DNA from: Stemphylium vesicarium
Lineage: Eukaryota; Ascomycota; Dothideomycetes; Pleosporales; Pleosporaceae
Assembly (NCBI GenBank): GCA_004380135.1
Contig: QXCR01000167.1
Location: forward strand, 1 to 60,989
Direction of reading: 5' to 3'
DNA length: 60,989 nt
Every line of letters starts with the position of its first letter. The first letter of the stretch is position 1. The notes beneath the pieces were generated by a model that did no database searches, had not been told where the DNA came from, and was given only the letters and a program-made list of their open reading frames with translations. Positions 34,382-45,236 of the stretch are shown here, piece by piece. A program made the translations under genes and the position numbers.

Positions 34382-36720
34382 ATGGCCGTCTTCTCCAAAC
34401 CCCTCTCCTCGCACCGCCTCAGCAGCGCCTCGGCGAAAGCCATAGTAGCCGATCTCACCCGCTTGTACCTGCAGCACCGGACACGCATATCGCGCGCCGT
34501 CTACCTAACTCTATTCGTCGCCCTCATAAACCGGATACGAAATGCAATCGCCGAACAAAAAGCGGCTGCGTTGCGACGGAGCAATAAAGCTGCAGAGAAA
34601 ACTACGGCCGGCGATGGAGAGGCGACAGGCAGGAAGAAGGTCGAGTTGAATCGCGAGTTCTTCAAGAATCTGCTGCGGCTGCTGAGGATATGTATACCGG
34701 GGTGGAACAGCAAGGAGTTCCGACTGCTGATTGGACATAGTGTGTTTTTGGTGCTGCGGACGATGATTAGTCTGTATGTGGCTGAGTTGGATGGTAGGTT
34801 GGTTAGTGCTCTTGTGAGGGGGAAGGGGAGGGAGTTTTTGATGGGGCTGGTGTGGTGGATGGGTGTTGCTATACCTGCGACGTTTACGAATAGTATGGTA
34901 TGTGGACGCATGCATGGATTTCGCCATGGTGCGAGACGAGATATGAGCGATGTGTTAGTTGGCGGCCTGCTAACGAGCATAGCTGTCATACCACCAGTGC
35001 AAACTCTCCCTCCAATATCGGACTCGGCTCACAAACTATATCCACTCCAAGTACCTTTCCCAAATGACTTTTTACACCCTCAGCGCCCTCGATGACCGCA
35101 TCGCAAACGCCGACCAACTCATCACCGTCGATGTGGCCAAGTTCTCAAACTCCCTTGCTGAACTCTACTCCAACCTTGCAAAGCCGGTTCTGGACATTAT
35201 AATCTACAACTACTCGCTTTCAAGAAGTGTAGGTGGCGAAGGCTTGTTCTTCATGTCGCTGCTCGTCCAAATCTCCGCAAGCGTCATGCGAGCGCTTACC
35301 CCACCGTTTGGCAAATACGTAGCGGATGAGGCGAGATTGGAGGGAGAGTTTAGATTCCAACATTCTAGGCTGATTGATTGGAGCGAAGAGGTGGCGCTTT
35401 ATGCGGGGCATGAAGCAGAGAAAGATACGCTTGACAAGGGGTATTTCACATTGATCAAGCACGTCAACCGGATACTGAGGCGGAGATTCTACCACGGTAT
35501 CATGGAAGACTTTGTGATCAAGTATTTCTGGGGCGCGTTGGGCTTGATGCTATGCAGTGTGCCTGTGTTCTTCAAAGTACCCGGCACAGGTGGCATGAGC
35601 ACGGGTGACCGAACAGAAAGTACGTTTCCCTCCTTCTACTTCCGCAACTGATCTCCTAACACGACTGACAACAGGCTTCGTAACGAACCGCCGCATGCTC
35701 CTCATGTCCAGCGACGCCTTCGGCCGCGTCATGTTCTCGTACAAAGAGATCAGCGAACTTGCAGGCTACACCTCGCGCGTGTCAACTCTCCTCGACGTAA
35801 TCGCCGACATCCAGGCCGGCCACTTTGAAAAAAACCTCGTCTCATCCGCCGACACGGAAGAAAACGCTCAAGTCCTGCGCGGCCGCGGTGACGTAACCGA
35901 AGGCTCCGACATTGAGTTCACCGACGTCCCCATCGTGTCGCCCAACGGTGATGTCCTCGTGCGCGCCCTCTCCTTCCACGTCCGCCCAGGCGATCACCTC
36001 CTCATCGTAGGCCCGAATGGATGCGGAAAAAGCAGCCTGTTCCGTATCCTAGGCGGTCTTTGGCCTGTGTACGGGGGCCGTGTAAGGAAACCCCCGTTCG
36101 AAGATATCTTTTACATTCCGCAACGACCGTACCTTTCCCGCGGTACCCTGCGTCAGCAAATCATCTACCCGGACTCGCTGCACGATATGCATTCGAAATC
36201 CGTGTCTGACGCTGATTTACTGGCCATCCTGGCTACCCTGAATCTAGAGGCGCTGGTTGACCGCCCCGGTGGTTTTGATGCAGAGGCCCTGTGGGAAGAT
36301 GTGCTGAGTGGCGGGTTGCAGCAGCGCGTTGCAGCAGCGCGCTTGTTCTACCATCGTCCACGGTATGCGATCTTGGATGAGTGCACGAGCAGTGTTACGC
36401 TGGAGGTGGAGAGGGTCATGTATGAAGAGGCGAAGCGGCTCGGTATCACGCTCATGACGGTGTCGCATCGGCGTAGTCTGTGGAAATATCATGTTAGGAT
36501 ACTGCAGTTTGATGGGCAGGGGGGGTATTATTTTGGGGGGCTGGATGCGGAGCGCAGGGCGGTGCTTGAGGAGTGAGTTTATTCCTTTTCTTTTATCCAT
36601 GTTTTGATATAGGTGTGGATGATATGCTAACGGAGTGATAGTGAGAAGGAGGAGATTGATTTGCAGCTTAGGGCTGTGCCGGATATCGAGCAGCGGATTA
36701 GGGAGTTGGAGGCCGAGTGA
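34382..36720 (+). CDS. PXA2: Peroxisomal ABCD half-transporter (PXA2/ABCD-like)
   Basis: Four exons: 34382-34897, 34983-35619, 35675-36572 and 36642-36720. Introns are 85, 55 and 69 nt. The product is 709 residues, one membrane domain plus one nucleotide-binding domain, as in ABCD half-transporters that dimerise to import acyl-CoA into peroxisomes for beta-oxidation. An N-terminal basic region precedes the helices. NRRMLLMSSDAFGR and MFSYKEISELAGYTSRV are family-conserved around the EAA-like loop. Walker A is GPNGCGKSS, the signature is LSGGLQQR, Walker B is YAILDECTS, and the H-loop is TVSHRRSLWKYH. The signature has Leu where Glu is usual in this family (LSGGE). The last exon adds a short charged helix. 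Pxa1-like paralogues exist in fungi; the short N-terminus and length favour Pxa2. Confidence 0.9.
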
Positions 36721-37314
36721 GGTGGGGGGCTGGTTGTGTTGCTGATGGGTTGGAAGGGGGGAGATTTGAGACTGGATTGGATGTTCAGGCATTGGGAGAG
36801 ATTTATGATTACACGTAAACTATGAGCACATGTTGCAATTTCGCCAGCGTTTCGCTGTGCTTTCATTACGTGGAAGCCCCAGAGAAGGTGACATGTTTTG
36901 GCGAGGAACACACTAGCGCCGGGTGTGGCCGCCGCAGCCAACTGGTGTTCCCCCGAGCCATCGCCAGGCTGGACGCGAGTCATCGCCGCGCCAAGACATG
37001 GCTCTGGCCGGCTCGCGACTGCTGTTGGACCCTCGCTCCTGCCGTATACCTTCTGTCTTGTACACACCCCATCTGCACCACCAGATGCTGCGAATCACGA
37101 CTTCATCATTTTCGAGCTGCTGCGTGGGCGTTGTTGTGTTTCTGCTTCCACTGCGTTGAAGCCTCCAAACTTTTCAGGGTCAATTCACCGCAATCGCACC
37201 CTTTCCCGCCCGCAGCAGTTTTTCGACACGTCGCAACTGCTTCACGCGACCACGCTATTCACGCCTGCCTCTCTTCATAATCTAAGCATTGCTACTGGTT
37301 AGCATCCAGTAGCA
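36721..37314. other. Intergenic / promoter and leader of dynactin p150 gene
   Basis: No convincing gene. Short overlapping frames on both strands lack domains. The segment 37180-37310 is CT-rich (CGCACCCTTTCCC), as is common upstream of fungal start sites. Confidence 0.45.
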
Positions 37315-40300
37315 ATGGCTGCCATCAAGGTCGGCCAGACGGTCGAAACAACCAGCGAGCAACAGGGAATAGTTCGATATGTCGGACCTATTCACGTATC
37401 CGACGGCATATTTGTTGGAATCGAGCTCTCTACACCCACCGGAAAGAATGATGGCTCCGTGCGTGGAGAGCGCTACTTCACATGTCCTCCCGGTCACGGA
37501 TTGTTCATACGGGACTCGAGCATCGCAAGCATAATATCACAACCAGCACCACCCCCACCCTCCACACCTAGAAACGTCGCACCCAAACCGAAGCCCCCGA
37601 CAACCACACCTAGGGCTCGCCCTTCAAGCGTCGTCGCCCCAAAGCCTGGTGCGCCCGCCAGGCCACCAGCAATAAACAAGCGGCAATCAGTCGCAGCTGT
37701 TCCATCCCAATCAAACCTCCGAGGGCCCACACGCAAAGCTAGTGTCGCCAGTATATCCAGCAACCCTGCGGCGGAAAGCTCCCGTACCGCACCATCAACA
37801 TCACGACCGAGCCTCGCATCATCAGTAAATAGCAACGCCGGCAAGCCGCCTCGAGGCGACAGCAATATCGAATCGTTACAGACCAAGATCAGACATTTAG
37901 AGAAGCAACATGCGGAAGACCAGGAAAGACTCCGAGAGTTGACGCAGGTCAGAGACGAGCGGGATAGATTCAATGGCATCATACAGAAAATACAAGCAAA
38001 ATGCCAATCTCAGTACGGAGAGGTGCAAGAATTGAAGGAGAAAGCAAAGGCTCTTCAGCAGGAGAACGAAGCTCTCAGCAAGACCCATCAGGATCATGAG
38101 GTAGACCTAGAAGATGCCCTCGTCGACAAAGAAATGGCAGAGGAGAGGGCGGACCAGGCAGAAGCAGAGATGGAGTCGCTACGCAAGCGCGTTGAGGAGC
38201 AAAGTCTAGAGCTTGATATTCTCCGCGATGAGGCGGAGCTATTCACAACAGAGATGACGGAAGAGCAAAAGCAAGAGGCCGGCTACTACCGTTTGCAGCA
38301 CGAAAACGATCGGTTAAGGAATGCTCTCATCATGCTAAAAGAAGTGACAGAGGAGAAGGACAGAGATCAGGAAGCGAGGATTTCTTCACTGGAAGCCGAC
38401 TTGTCCCAACTGGAGCACCTAGAGCAGGAAAACGCCGCCCTTCACGAACGCGTCACTGAATGTGACTCTCTGGTTGATCATCTGAAGCAACAGCTAGACG
38501 CCTCCAATGAATGGGAGGACATGGTTGCAGAGCTGAGCGACCAAAACCAGAACCTCCAAGATAGGATCGCGGAGCAAGAGATGATTGTGCAGGATCTCGA
38601 AAACCTACGGGAACTCAATGATGAGCTTGAAGCTCAGCATCTCGAGCAAGAAGAAGATATGCTCGCAGAGCTCGAGGCTAAGAACAGCGAACTCACGGAA
38701 CAAACAAGACAGATTGCCGAGCAAGCTGCCATCATCGCAGACAACGAGTCTCTCATCACCAAGTTCCGAGACCTCGTCATGGACCTACAGACCAAGATGG
38801 CCGATGCTGAGTCTTCCAAGACCATGACAGAAGCCCAAGTAAAGGATACCACCGGGCGATTCAATGAGGTTATGGATTTGAACCGACAGCTCCGCGCTGC
38901 TACCGTCTTGTCTACTACCCGCGAGATTGAAGCTTCGCTCATCTCTCTCAAGGCTGATCAGCTTGCTGAGAGGCTTGAGATTTGGAACGAGACGGAATCC
39001 AAGGAATTTACGCGCAGCGAATCACTTCAAGCCTATCTCACAGCGGAAAGAATTGTTGGCAAATCAGAACTGCTTATGAGCGTACTAAGGAGTACCAACC
39101 GCCAGATGAGCAACGGAGGCCGACTAGACGATGCTTTGTCTAGGCTCGTCTGTGTCCAGTCTATCAGCCATCTGGAAGTCCTCAAGGACGGCAGCCATCG
39201 CCTCTGGTCTGCCATTCGTAGCCTGACTCTGGCCGAGTTTGCCAACATTGGACCAACCTATCAAGAGTTGATTACAGTGGAACAAGTTCTTGATCAAGGT
39301 CTGAATGCTCTGAAAGCAGACACTGTCAACTTTGAGGAGTTTGCTGGGTCTCTTGAACGCTCTACCAAGACACACGAAGCCATCCTATCGAGTCATCATG
39401 ATGTACTGGCTGAGCGGCCAGAGGGCGAACTCATATCCAGAGTGACGTCGATTCATGCTCGCCTCGATTACATCACCTACATGTACGAGCTCGCCACTTT
39501 CGCCCTTCAAAAGGTTCCCGAGAACATACTGGAAGAGTGCGAGTACGCTCTGGAACATTTCAAGACGCCATTGGACACTACCCAAGGTGCGCTTGCGGCT
39601 GCGGCTAAATTGCTTCGGACTGTGGAAGCTTTGTCGCAAGACAACATGTATCCTCGTCTTCCAGAGGGTCTTGATGATGCGATCAAATTCGACGATGCAT
39701 TAGCACAAGCTGCTGACGGAATCGCTGGCTTCACTAGAAGCCTCATCGAGGAGGTCGCGAAGTGTGCTAGCATCTCAGACCCAGAGGCGCTCTCAGAAGG
39801 CGAAATTGCCAACATGAAGGCATCGATAGATGATTTGGATACCAAGCAACGGTCCATTTTCCTGTCAGCTGGGTTGAATGGTCTTACATTCAGCTTACGC
39901 CATTGGACCGACCACGCTTCCGTCTTGTCCAACAACACAGAAATTGAGCGCGGTCCTACACCATGGGCTCAGAAAGCCAAGGAGGTTGAGGCTGCCAGGA
40001 AGAAGGACGACGAGGCTGTGCGTCAGTTGCAAGCGCTTACGGCAGAGCACCGCGTCACTGTACTCAAGATACACGAGCGCGAACAGGTCATTGCTACAAA
40101 GGAACTTGAAATTGAGCACCTGTTGGCTAAGATCCGGGATGCTGCTACCAAAACAGAAGGTGTCGAGGCCTTGCAAGAGGAGCTTACCAAGCGTCATGAC
40201 ATAATCATGGAGCTTCAAGAGCTAAACCGAGCCCAGACGTTAGAAATGGAAGCTCTCCGTGAACGCCTTGCCAATGCTTCTGAACACGGACGCAATGACG

Positions 40301-40827
40301 CCGAGCCCACCACCGACAACAACACAGCACCCATCGAGCAACCCCAACAAATTACCGATCCACGAAATGTCCCAGGAGGTCTCAAGACCTTCATCGACGC
40401 TTTGCAAAACGAAAACCATTGGCTGCGCGAGCGCGAGTACAAAGACGCTTTCGGCCGCAACCTCAGAGACATGTTTGGAAAAATGGAGTACGCCCGCCAT
40501 GACGCCGTGCATCGGGAGTCAATGGCAAGACTTGACACCCTCGAGCTTGCATGGCTCACAGATGACGACGATTCCGACGATATTGACGCTTCTTCTTCGC
40601 GGACTTCAAGCCCCGTCCAGGCCGAATCACATCTCACGTATCATATTCCGCACCACGCTTACGGCTCTGGTCGGCCTAAGATGTCTGCCTTGCAACTCTC
40701 GGGGATTAGTCTTGGCTGGGAAGAGCGGGCGAATAGTCATAAGGTGGCTCTTGAACAGGCTGAGGAGGAGTTTATGTTCTTGTCTTTGGTTCAGGAGGAT
40801 GATGAGGATGCGTCGTTTCCTTTGTAA
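37315..40827 (+). CDS. ro-3: Dynactin subunit p150 (Glued / Nip100 / ro-3)
   Basis: One uninterrupted frame of 1170 residues. The N-terminal CAP-Gly domain (about 5-72) has the GKNDGSVRGERYF groove motif that binds microtubule plus-end tails. A Pro/Ser/Thr-rich basic linker (about 75-185) follows, then long coiled coils (about 185-560 and 890-1000). The middle, from about 560, matches the globular dynactin p150 region in position and length (e.g. LEIWNETESKEF, then YLTAERIVGKSELLMSVLR). The protein is the largest dynactin subunit. It links cytoplasmic dynein to cargo and microtubules, and in filamentous fungi it is needed for nuclear distribution. Start context is AGCAATGGC. The acidic DDDDSDDIDASSSR near the end may be regulatory. 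Absence of introns is notable for so long a gene but not alarming. Confidence 0.93.
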   Translation: MAAIKVGQTVETTSEQQGIVRYVGPIHVSDGIFVGIELSTPTGKNDGSVRGERYFTCPPGHGLFIRDSSIASIISQPAPPPPSTPRNVAPKPKPPTTTPRARPSSVVAPKPGAPARPPAINKRQSVAAVPSQSNLRGPTRKASVASISSNPAAESSRTAPSTSRPSLASSVNSNAGKPPRGDSNIESLQTKIRHLEKQHAEDQERLRELTQVRDERDRFNGIIQKIQAKCQSQYGEVQELKEKAKALQQENEALSKTHQDHEVDLEDALVDKEMAEERADQAEAEMESLRKRVEEQSLELDILRDEAELFTTEMTEEQKQEAGYYRLQHENDRLRNALIMLKEVTEEKDRDQEARISSLEADLSQLEHLEQENAALHERVTECDSLVDHLKQQLDASNEWEDMVAELSDQNQNLQDRIAEQEMIVQDLENLRELNDELEAQHLEQEEDMLAELEAKNSELTEQTRQIAEQAAIIADNESLITKFRDLVMDLQTKMADAESSKTMTEAQVKDTTGRFNEVMDLNRQLRAATVLSTTREIEASLISLKADQLAERLEIWNETESKEFTRSESLQAYLTAERIVGKSELLMSVLRSTNRQMSNGGRLDDALSRLVCVQSISHLEVLKDGSHRLWSAIRSLTLAEFANIGPTYQELITVEQVLDQGLNALKADTVNFEEFAGSLERSTKTHEAILSSHHDVLAERPEGELISRVTSIHARLDYITYMYELATFALQKVPENILEECEYALEHFKTPLDTTQGALAAAAKLLRTVEALSQDNMYPRLPEGLDDAIKFDDALAQAADGIAGFTRSLIEEVAKCASISDPEALSEGEIANMKASIDDLDTKQRSIFLSAGLNGLTFSLRHWTDHASVLSNNTEIERGPTPWAQKAKEVEAARKKDDEAVRQLQALTAEHRVTVLKIHEREQVIATKELEIEHLLAKIRDAATKTEGVEALQEELTKRHDIIMELQELNRAQTLEMEALRERLANASEHGRNDAEPTTDNNTAPIEQPQQITDPRNVPGGLKTFIDALQNENHWLREREYKDAFGRNLRDMFGKMEYARHDAVHRESMARLDTLELAWLTDDDDSDDIDASSSRTSSPVQAESHLTYHIPHHAYGSGRPKMSALQLSGISLGWEERANSHKVALEQAEEEFMFLSLVQEDDEDASFPL

Positions 40828-41147
40828 ATATCAACATCGATGGCGTATGGGCTTGTTAGATTGGGCTACTGTCTTGGAATCATGGAATGAGGCTTGCTCG
40901 CATTTGGCAGTTGGTAAGCATGTCTGCGGCTGCCTACTTGTTGCATGATGGGCGTTTTTCTTTTTGATTTTCTGCATTGCATTGCGTACGAGATACCCAT
41001 GGGTCTGCCTTCGTTCGCAGCGCATTATCAAGACGATTGATTCCAGCCTTGTAAGTACGCGACATACGAATCTTGCAAACACTTCCTCTCAGCCAATTCT
41101 TTTCCCTCTCTCTATCCATCTCCTCCCTTTCCAAGAATCGTCTACCC
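40828..41147. other. Convergent 3' intergenic
   Basis: This 320-bp gap lies between two converging genes. No gene; it should hold both polyadenylation regions. Confidence 0.5.
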
Positions 41148-44100
41148 TTAATCAACAGTCCCCCACTGCGCCCCACCACCCCCTCCCTCAATCTGCCGCA
41201 CCTCCCTTTGCCTCTTAACATTCCTCTCGTAAAACTCCTCCTTCTCCTTTAACATGCGTCTCTCCACCGCGGCTCTATGTTCCACCTCCGCCTTCCTCGC
41301 CTCAATCATCTTCTGTTCCACACTAACCGCCTCCCTGACCTTCCTCTCCTCCACACTCTGGCGTCGGGCAGCCGCATCCCGCTCCTGCTCCATGAGCAAC
41401 GCGTGCCAATTTGCCTTTTCCGCGCGCCTCACGCGCTCCGCTTCGCGCAGGCGCTGGACCTCGAAGTCGTGTTTTTGCTGCTCGAGGGCTGTGTATGTGG
41501 ATGTTGCTTTGGTCTGCAGTGTGAGATCGGACTCTAGCGCTTCTGTTTTACGGCGCAGAACGTCTTTGTGGCTGAGCTCTTGCATGGAGCGCGACTCTTC
41601 GAATTTCTCTTTCTCGTGGCGCAGGGTTAGGTCGTGGGTTTTTTGTAGCGAGACGAGTTCGGCGATGGAAGGTGGGAGGCCCGTTGCGCCGACGGGTTGC
41701 AGGGCGCTGCTACTGTAGTAGATGGGCTTGCAGGCTTTGTCGCGGAGGAGGTCGAGGAGCGCGGTGCGGATTGGGGCGCGCGATGGGGTGGGGAGGAGGT
41801 CTACGTAGGAGTAGGGAGAGTAGTGCAGGTTTGACGATGTGTCGTGGTAGATATGTGCGGTGTCGTTGATGTCCTTCCAGATGTCTGTTTCTAGCAGTAT
41901 TTCTGTGACAGGGAGCGCGCTGTAGGCATTGTCGAGGGCGAGGAGGATGCAGGATTTCTCATTCCGAGCGCGGAAGCTGGGGTTTGCGGCGTGAGAGAGG
42001 AGGAGACGGAGGACTTGGCGGAGGCGCGAGCGGTGGATGGGAGAAGAGATTGTGGCGTTGAGACAGAGTTCTCCGAGGACGTTTCTGCCGCCGTGGAGGC
42101 GAGACGGGTAGTTTACATCGTGGCTGTGTTCGAGGAGCATTTTCACGGCTTCAACGCCCAACTCCCTCGCTGCCTCGTGTATGCTTCCGTCGTTGCTTGA
42201 GCCATGTGGCGCTAGCGCCTTCACAACACCTTCCCCAGGCAAACTGCCACTAGCGTAGAACAGCGCTGACTTGTTCCACGAGTCGCGGGCATCTACATCC
42301 GCGCCTCGCTCCAGCAGCAGACCGACAATGCCATGGCGGCCCTCGCGCGCGGCGAGCATAAGCGCCGTAGTTTCCGAGCCCGGCGATATATGGCTCACGG
42401 AACCCCCAGCATCCAGCAAGCCGGAGATAACAGCATCGGATATGCGTTTCTGCGGCTGAGCTAGCGCCCAGTGAAGTGCGGGGACCGTCTCCGGACCCGC
42501 GGACGGATGGAGCACCACGGGCGCCGCAGCATCTGCCTTGACGCCGTGAGCGAGCAAGAGCGTAACGAGCGCGGCATTGCGGGGATACACGTTCATTGCG
42601 GAGATGAGAATCGGCGTCTTGTTATATCCGACTCCGCTGTGCAGCAGGAGGGTCTCAGTGGTGCAGCCATGATCAAAACACGATTGTATTGCCGAGACGA
42701 CTACCTCGTCGGCCAGTTTGCAACTTAGTAATGCGGGGACAATGACGCTGAATCTGGGCGTGTGCTGCATTAGTTTCTCGAAGATGGCCTGGCTGTGCTT
42801 TTGGGCGGCGAAGACGAAGCATGCCCCATCGACGGTGTTGACGTCGGCGTTGTGGGCCAGCAGGAGATCGACAAGGGGCTCTGTGTTCTTGGTGTCATGC
42901 TCATTGCTGAGAAGAACACGTAAGCCGGCGTCGATGGCGAGTTGGTCTACACCCCGACTCAGCAGTTCTTGCGCGAGGTCACGTGTGCTGTCTCCATTGT
43001 TGGACAGGCTGTCGTCAGTAAAGAGCGTGCGGAACGCTTTCGTTAGACTAGATGACGATGCTGGGTGTTTCCCACTGAGAAGCAATGCCGTTAGCGAGCT
43101 GTCTCCAGAAGCTACAGCAACACTCAACGCCTCGCCATCATTGTGACTCACAGAAGCTCCTTGTACCAACAGTAGTTTTGTACTGGTCGTGTCCTTGGTC
43201 GCCACGGCGTGTCGCGTTTCCGCCGCAAGAGCTTGGTCGAGGGATTCCTGGGGTACGCCTAGCTTCAGCAATGCGTCTAGGATTGGGGCCTTCTTATGCG
43301 GGTCTTCGATCGCAGTGGCGTATTTGAAGGCGGTGCTGAGCAGTCTGGGTGCCGCAGTGAGAAGGCGTTCGAGGATGTCGATGTTTTCAGGGCCGCCAGT
43401 GATGGCAATTTGCAATGCTCGACTGGCTGGTTCTTCTTCCACCCCGTGGCTCAGCAGTAACTCGATAATCTCGAGCGTTTTGGCGTGTCTCCCAGCTTGC
43501 GAGTCGAACGCCAAGGGCAAAGCCGCCGAAGTCGAAGAGGATTTGGGCCGGGCATTGCAGAGAAGACGCAAAAGGGAGATGTCGACTTGAGACACCGCCA
43601 AGGAAAATACTTTACCACTGTCATAGTCGACGTTGGCCCCTTTTCGAACGAGATCCGTGATGAGCGCTCCATCCCGGCCAGATGAAGTGTCTACAATCGC
43701 GTCTATGAGGGCTTGGTCTACACCAGGGCCCCGCGCACCGTTTTCAAGCAGCAGTCGTGAAAACTCGCGACGTTCAGATGGCGAGAATCCGTTCTGGAGA
43801 AGCGGAAACAGACTTGCCAGGGACCCTGGTGTTGGGTGAGCGTTTAGTAGCGAACGAAGGCTTCGGATATCCTTGTTCATGACTGCAGCTTGGAGAGCAC
43901 CGTTATCGCTCGCGTCGACTGGCGCTTCAGCACCAAGAAGGAGGTCAATCATCTGGGCATCTCTCTCCTTGGTGGCCTGAGTAAGCAGTATTCGGAGCGG
44001 TGGACCTCTCACACCCTTTTGTATGAGAGCGCCCACTATGCGAAGTCTATCGGGTTGCGATATGTTGGGTGGCAATGCGGATAGTGCAGCTGCGGCGTGT

Positions 44101-45236
44101 TGCGGAGCCACCGACGTTTGAAGGATCGCGTCCACCAAAGCCCAGTTTGAGTTTGCCAAAGCCTCTCGTAGACACTCTGATCCGTTGGTTGCAGTGGAAA
44201 CACCATAGCTCATCATCATCTTTGCACCAGCCGTATCATTGCTGCGGACAAGGCATATGAGGAAATCAGGCATGCCCCGGCTATCAGGGGGCAGCCCACA
44301 ACAGAAGAGAAGCTGAAGGAAGTGCAGCGTTGCTTGTCGTGTCGGCAACCTCATAGTCGTATCGAGAGAGTGCTGCAGATTCGATGGCGTGAGACGAATC
44401 GGGCCTGCGACCAAAGCGACGGCTGGCTTGTAAAGCTGTCTTCCGATTGCCATGTTCAAAGCGCTTGCAGAGTCAAAGTTCGGATCGGCACCGTACGCTA
44501 TCAGAAGCGATATAATGGCATCCGAAGTTTGTTGGACTGCGGCAGGTAGACATGATGATATAATGTCGGGACGAAGTGGCTTGGGTGCTCGCAGCAGGAG
44601 TCGCACGAGATTGAGATCGTTTGACCGCACTGCATTTGCCAACGAAGTCGGAAAGTTGTTGAGGTCTGCGCCATGTCTCAATAACTCTGAAATGCACGCC
44701 TGGTCGTTCGCAGTGAGTGCTGCTTTGAGTGCTTCGTCCAGAGTTGTTTGGTCAGCGCCGGAACTGGCAAGGATGTTGACCCCGTCCGCCTTTCGCAGGC
44801 TCGCCGCTTGCTGCAACACTGTGCTGCGGCGTCGCAGGGAGGTATTAGCCTGGGAATTGGATCTCTTCTTCTTATCCTGTGTCTCAATGACGTTGACCTT
44901 TGCACCCAGACTGAGAAAGGCTTGAATCAAACCGGGCCCTGTCGTTGTGCCGCGGATGACTGCGGACAAGGCCTGATCGAGTTCCTCCTGGGAGAATTGC
45001 GCTGCATCCTGGGCCTTTTCCTTCTCTTTCGAGCTTTTGAAGATGCTCTTCAACACATTCTTGCTTTCTGGGTTCTTTGCCCTGCGCTCCAACAAAATGT
45101 TTCGTGCTTGTGCATGGTCGTCTTCGCTGGCAATGATGGCGGGCTGAGTTGGGGCGGGGAGAATGGCTTGGCGCTGTTCAATCGGCGTGACGCCAGATGA
45201 TCGAATAACCTCACTCAGGCTCACTCTTCGCTCCAT
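41148..45236 (-). CDS. Giant ankyrin-repeat protein with C-terminal coiled coil
   Basis: A single exon of 1362 residues from ATG 45236 (MERRVSLSEVIRSSG). The frame stays open to 45782, but that extension (182 residues) is Arg/Ser-rich without recognisable features and is treated as 5' leader. Most of the protein is built of ankyrin-like helical pairs, e.g. CISELLRHGADLN, AIISLLIAYGADPN and TALMLAAREGRHGIVGLLLE followed by RGADVDARD. The last is a canonical repeat near residue 1000. Many repeats lack the usual TPLH. They seem arranged in a larger unit of about 130 residues (see findings). The last ~150 residues form a charged coiled coil (RLREAERVRRAEKANWHALL). It is probably a cytoplasmic scaffold; no enzyme domain is visible. 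Comparable large ankyrin proteins occur in related fungi, but I cannot name an orthologue. Confidence 0.85.
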   Translation of the reverse strand: MERRVSLSEVIRSSGVTPIEQRQAILPAPTQPAIIASEDDHAQARNILLERRAKNPESKNVLKSIFKSSKEKEKAQDAAQFSQEELDQALSAVIRGTTTGPGLIQAFLSLGAKVNVIETQDKKKRSNSQANTSLRRRSTVLQQAASLRKADGVNILASSGADQTTLDEALKAALTANDQACISELLRHGADLNNFPTSLANAVRSNDLNLVRLLLRAPKPLRPDIISSCLPAAVQQTSDAIISLLIAYGADPNFDSASALNMAIGRQLYKPAVALVAGPIRLTPSNLQHSLDTTMRLPTRQATLHFLQLLFCCGLPPDSRGMPDFLICLVRSNDTAGAKMMMSYGVSTATNGSECLREALANSNWALVDAILQTSVAPQHAAAALSALPPNISQPDRLRIVGALIQKGVRGPPLRILLTQATKERDAQMIDLLLGAEAPVDASDNGALQAAVMNKDIRSLRSLLNAHPTPGSLASLFPLLQNGFSPSERREFSRLLLENGARGPGVDQALIDAIVDTSSGRDGALITDLVRKGANVDYDSGKVFSLAVSQVDISLLRLLCNARPKSSSTSAALPLAFDSQAGRHAKTLEIIELLLSHGVEEEPASRALQIAITGGPENIDILERLLTAAPRLLSTAFKYATAIEDPHKKAPILDALLKLGVPQESLDQALAAETRHAVATKDTTSTKLLLVQGASVSHNDGEALSVAVASGDSSLTALLLSGKHPASSSSLTKAFRTLFTDDSLSNNGDSTRDLAQELLSRGVDQLAIDAGLRVLLSNEHDTKNTEPLVDLLLAHNADVNTVDGACFVFAAQKHSQAIFEKLMQHTPRFSVIVPALLSCKLADEVVVSAIQSCFDHGCTTETLLLHSGVGYNKTPILISAMNVYPRNAALVTLLLAHGVKADAAAPVVLHPSAGPETVPALHWALAQPQKRISDAVISGLLDAGGSVSHISPGSETTALMLAAREGRHGIVGLLLERGADVDARDSWNKSALFYASGSLPGEGVVKALAPHGSSNDGSIHEAARELGVEAVKMLLEHSHDVNYPSRLHGGRNVLGELCLNATISSPIHRSRLRQVLRLLLSHAANPSFRARNEKSCILLALDNAYSALPVTEILLETDIWKDINDTAHIYHDTSSNLHYSPYSYVDLLPTPSRAPIRTALLDLLRDKACKPIYYSSSALQPVGATGLPPSIAELVSLQKTHDLTLRHEKEKFEESRSMQELSHKDVLRRKTEALESDLTLQTKATSTYTALEQQKHDFEVQRLREAERVRRAEKANWHALLMEQERDAAARRQSVEERKVREAVSVEQKMIEARKAEVEHRAAVERRMLKEKEEFYERNVKRQREVRQIEGGGGGAQWGTVD

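Noticed and set aside
29649..36720. Possible secondary-metabolite cluster around the monooxygenase
   Set aside because: The neighbours are a rhodopsin-domain protein and a peroxisomal transporter; no synthase, P450 or cluster regulator is present.
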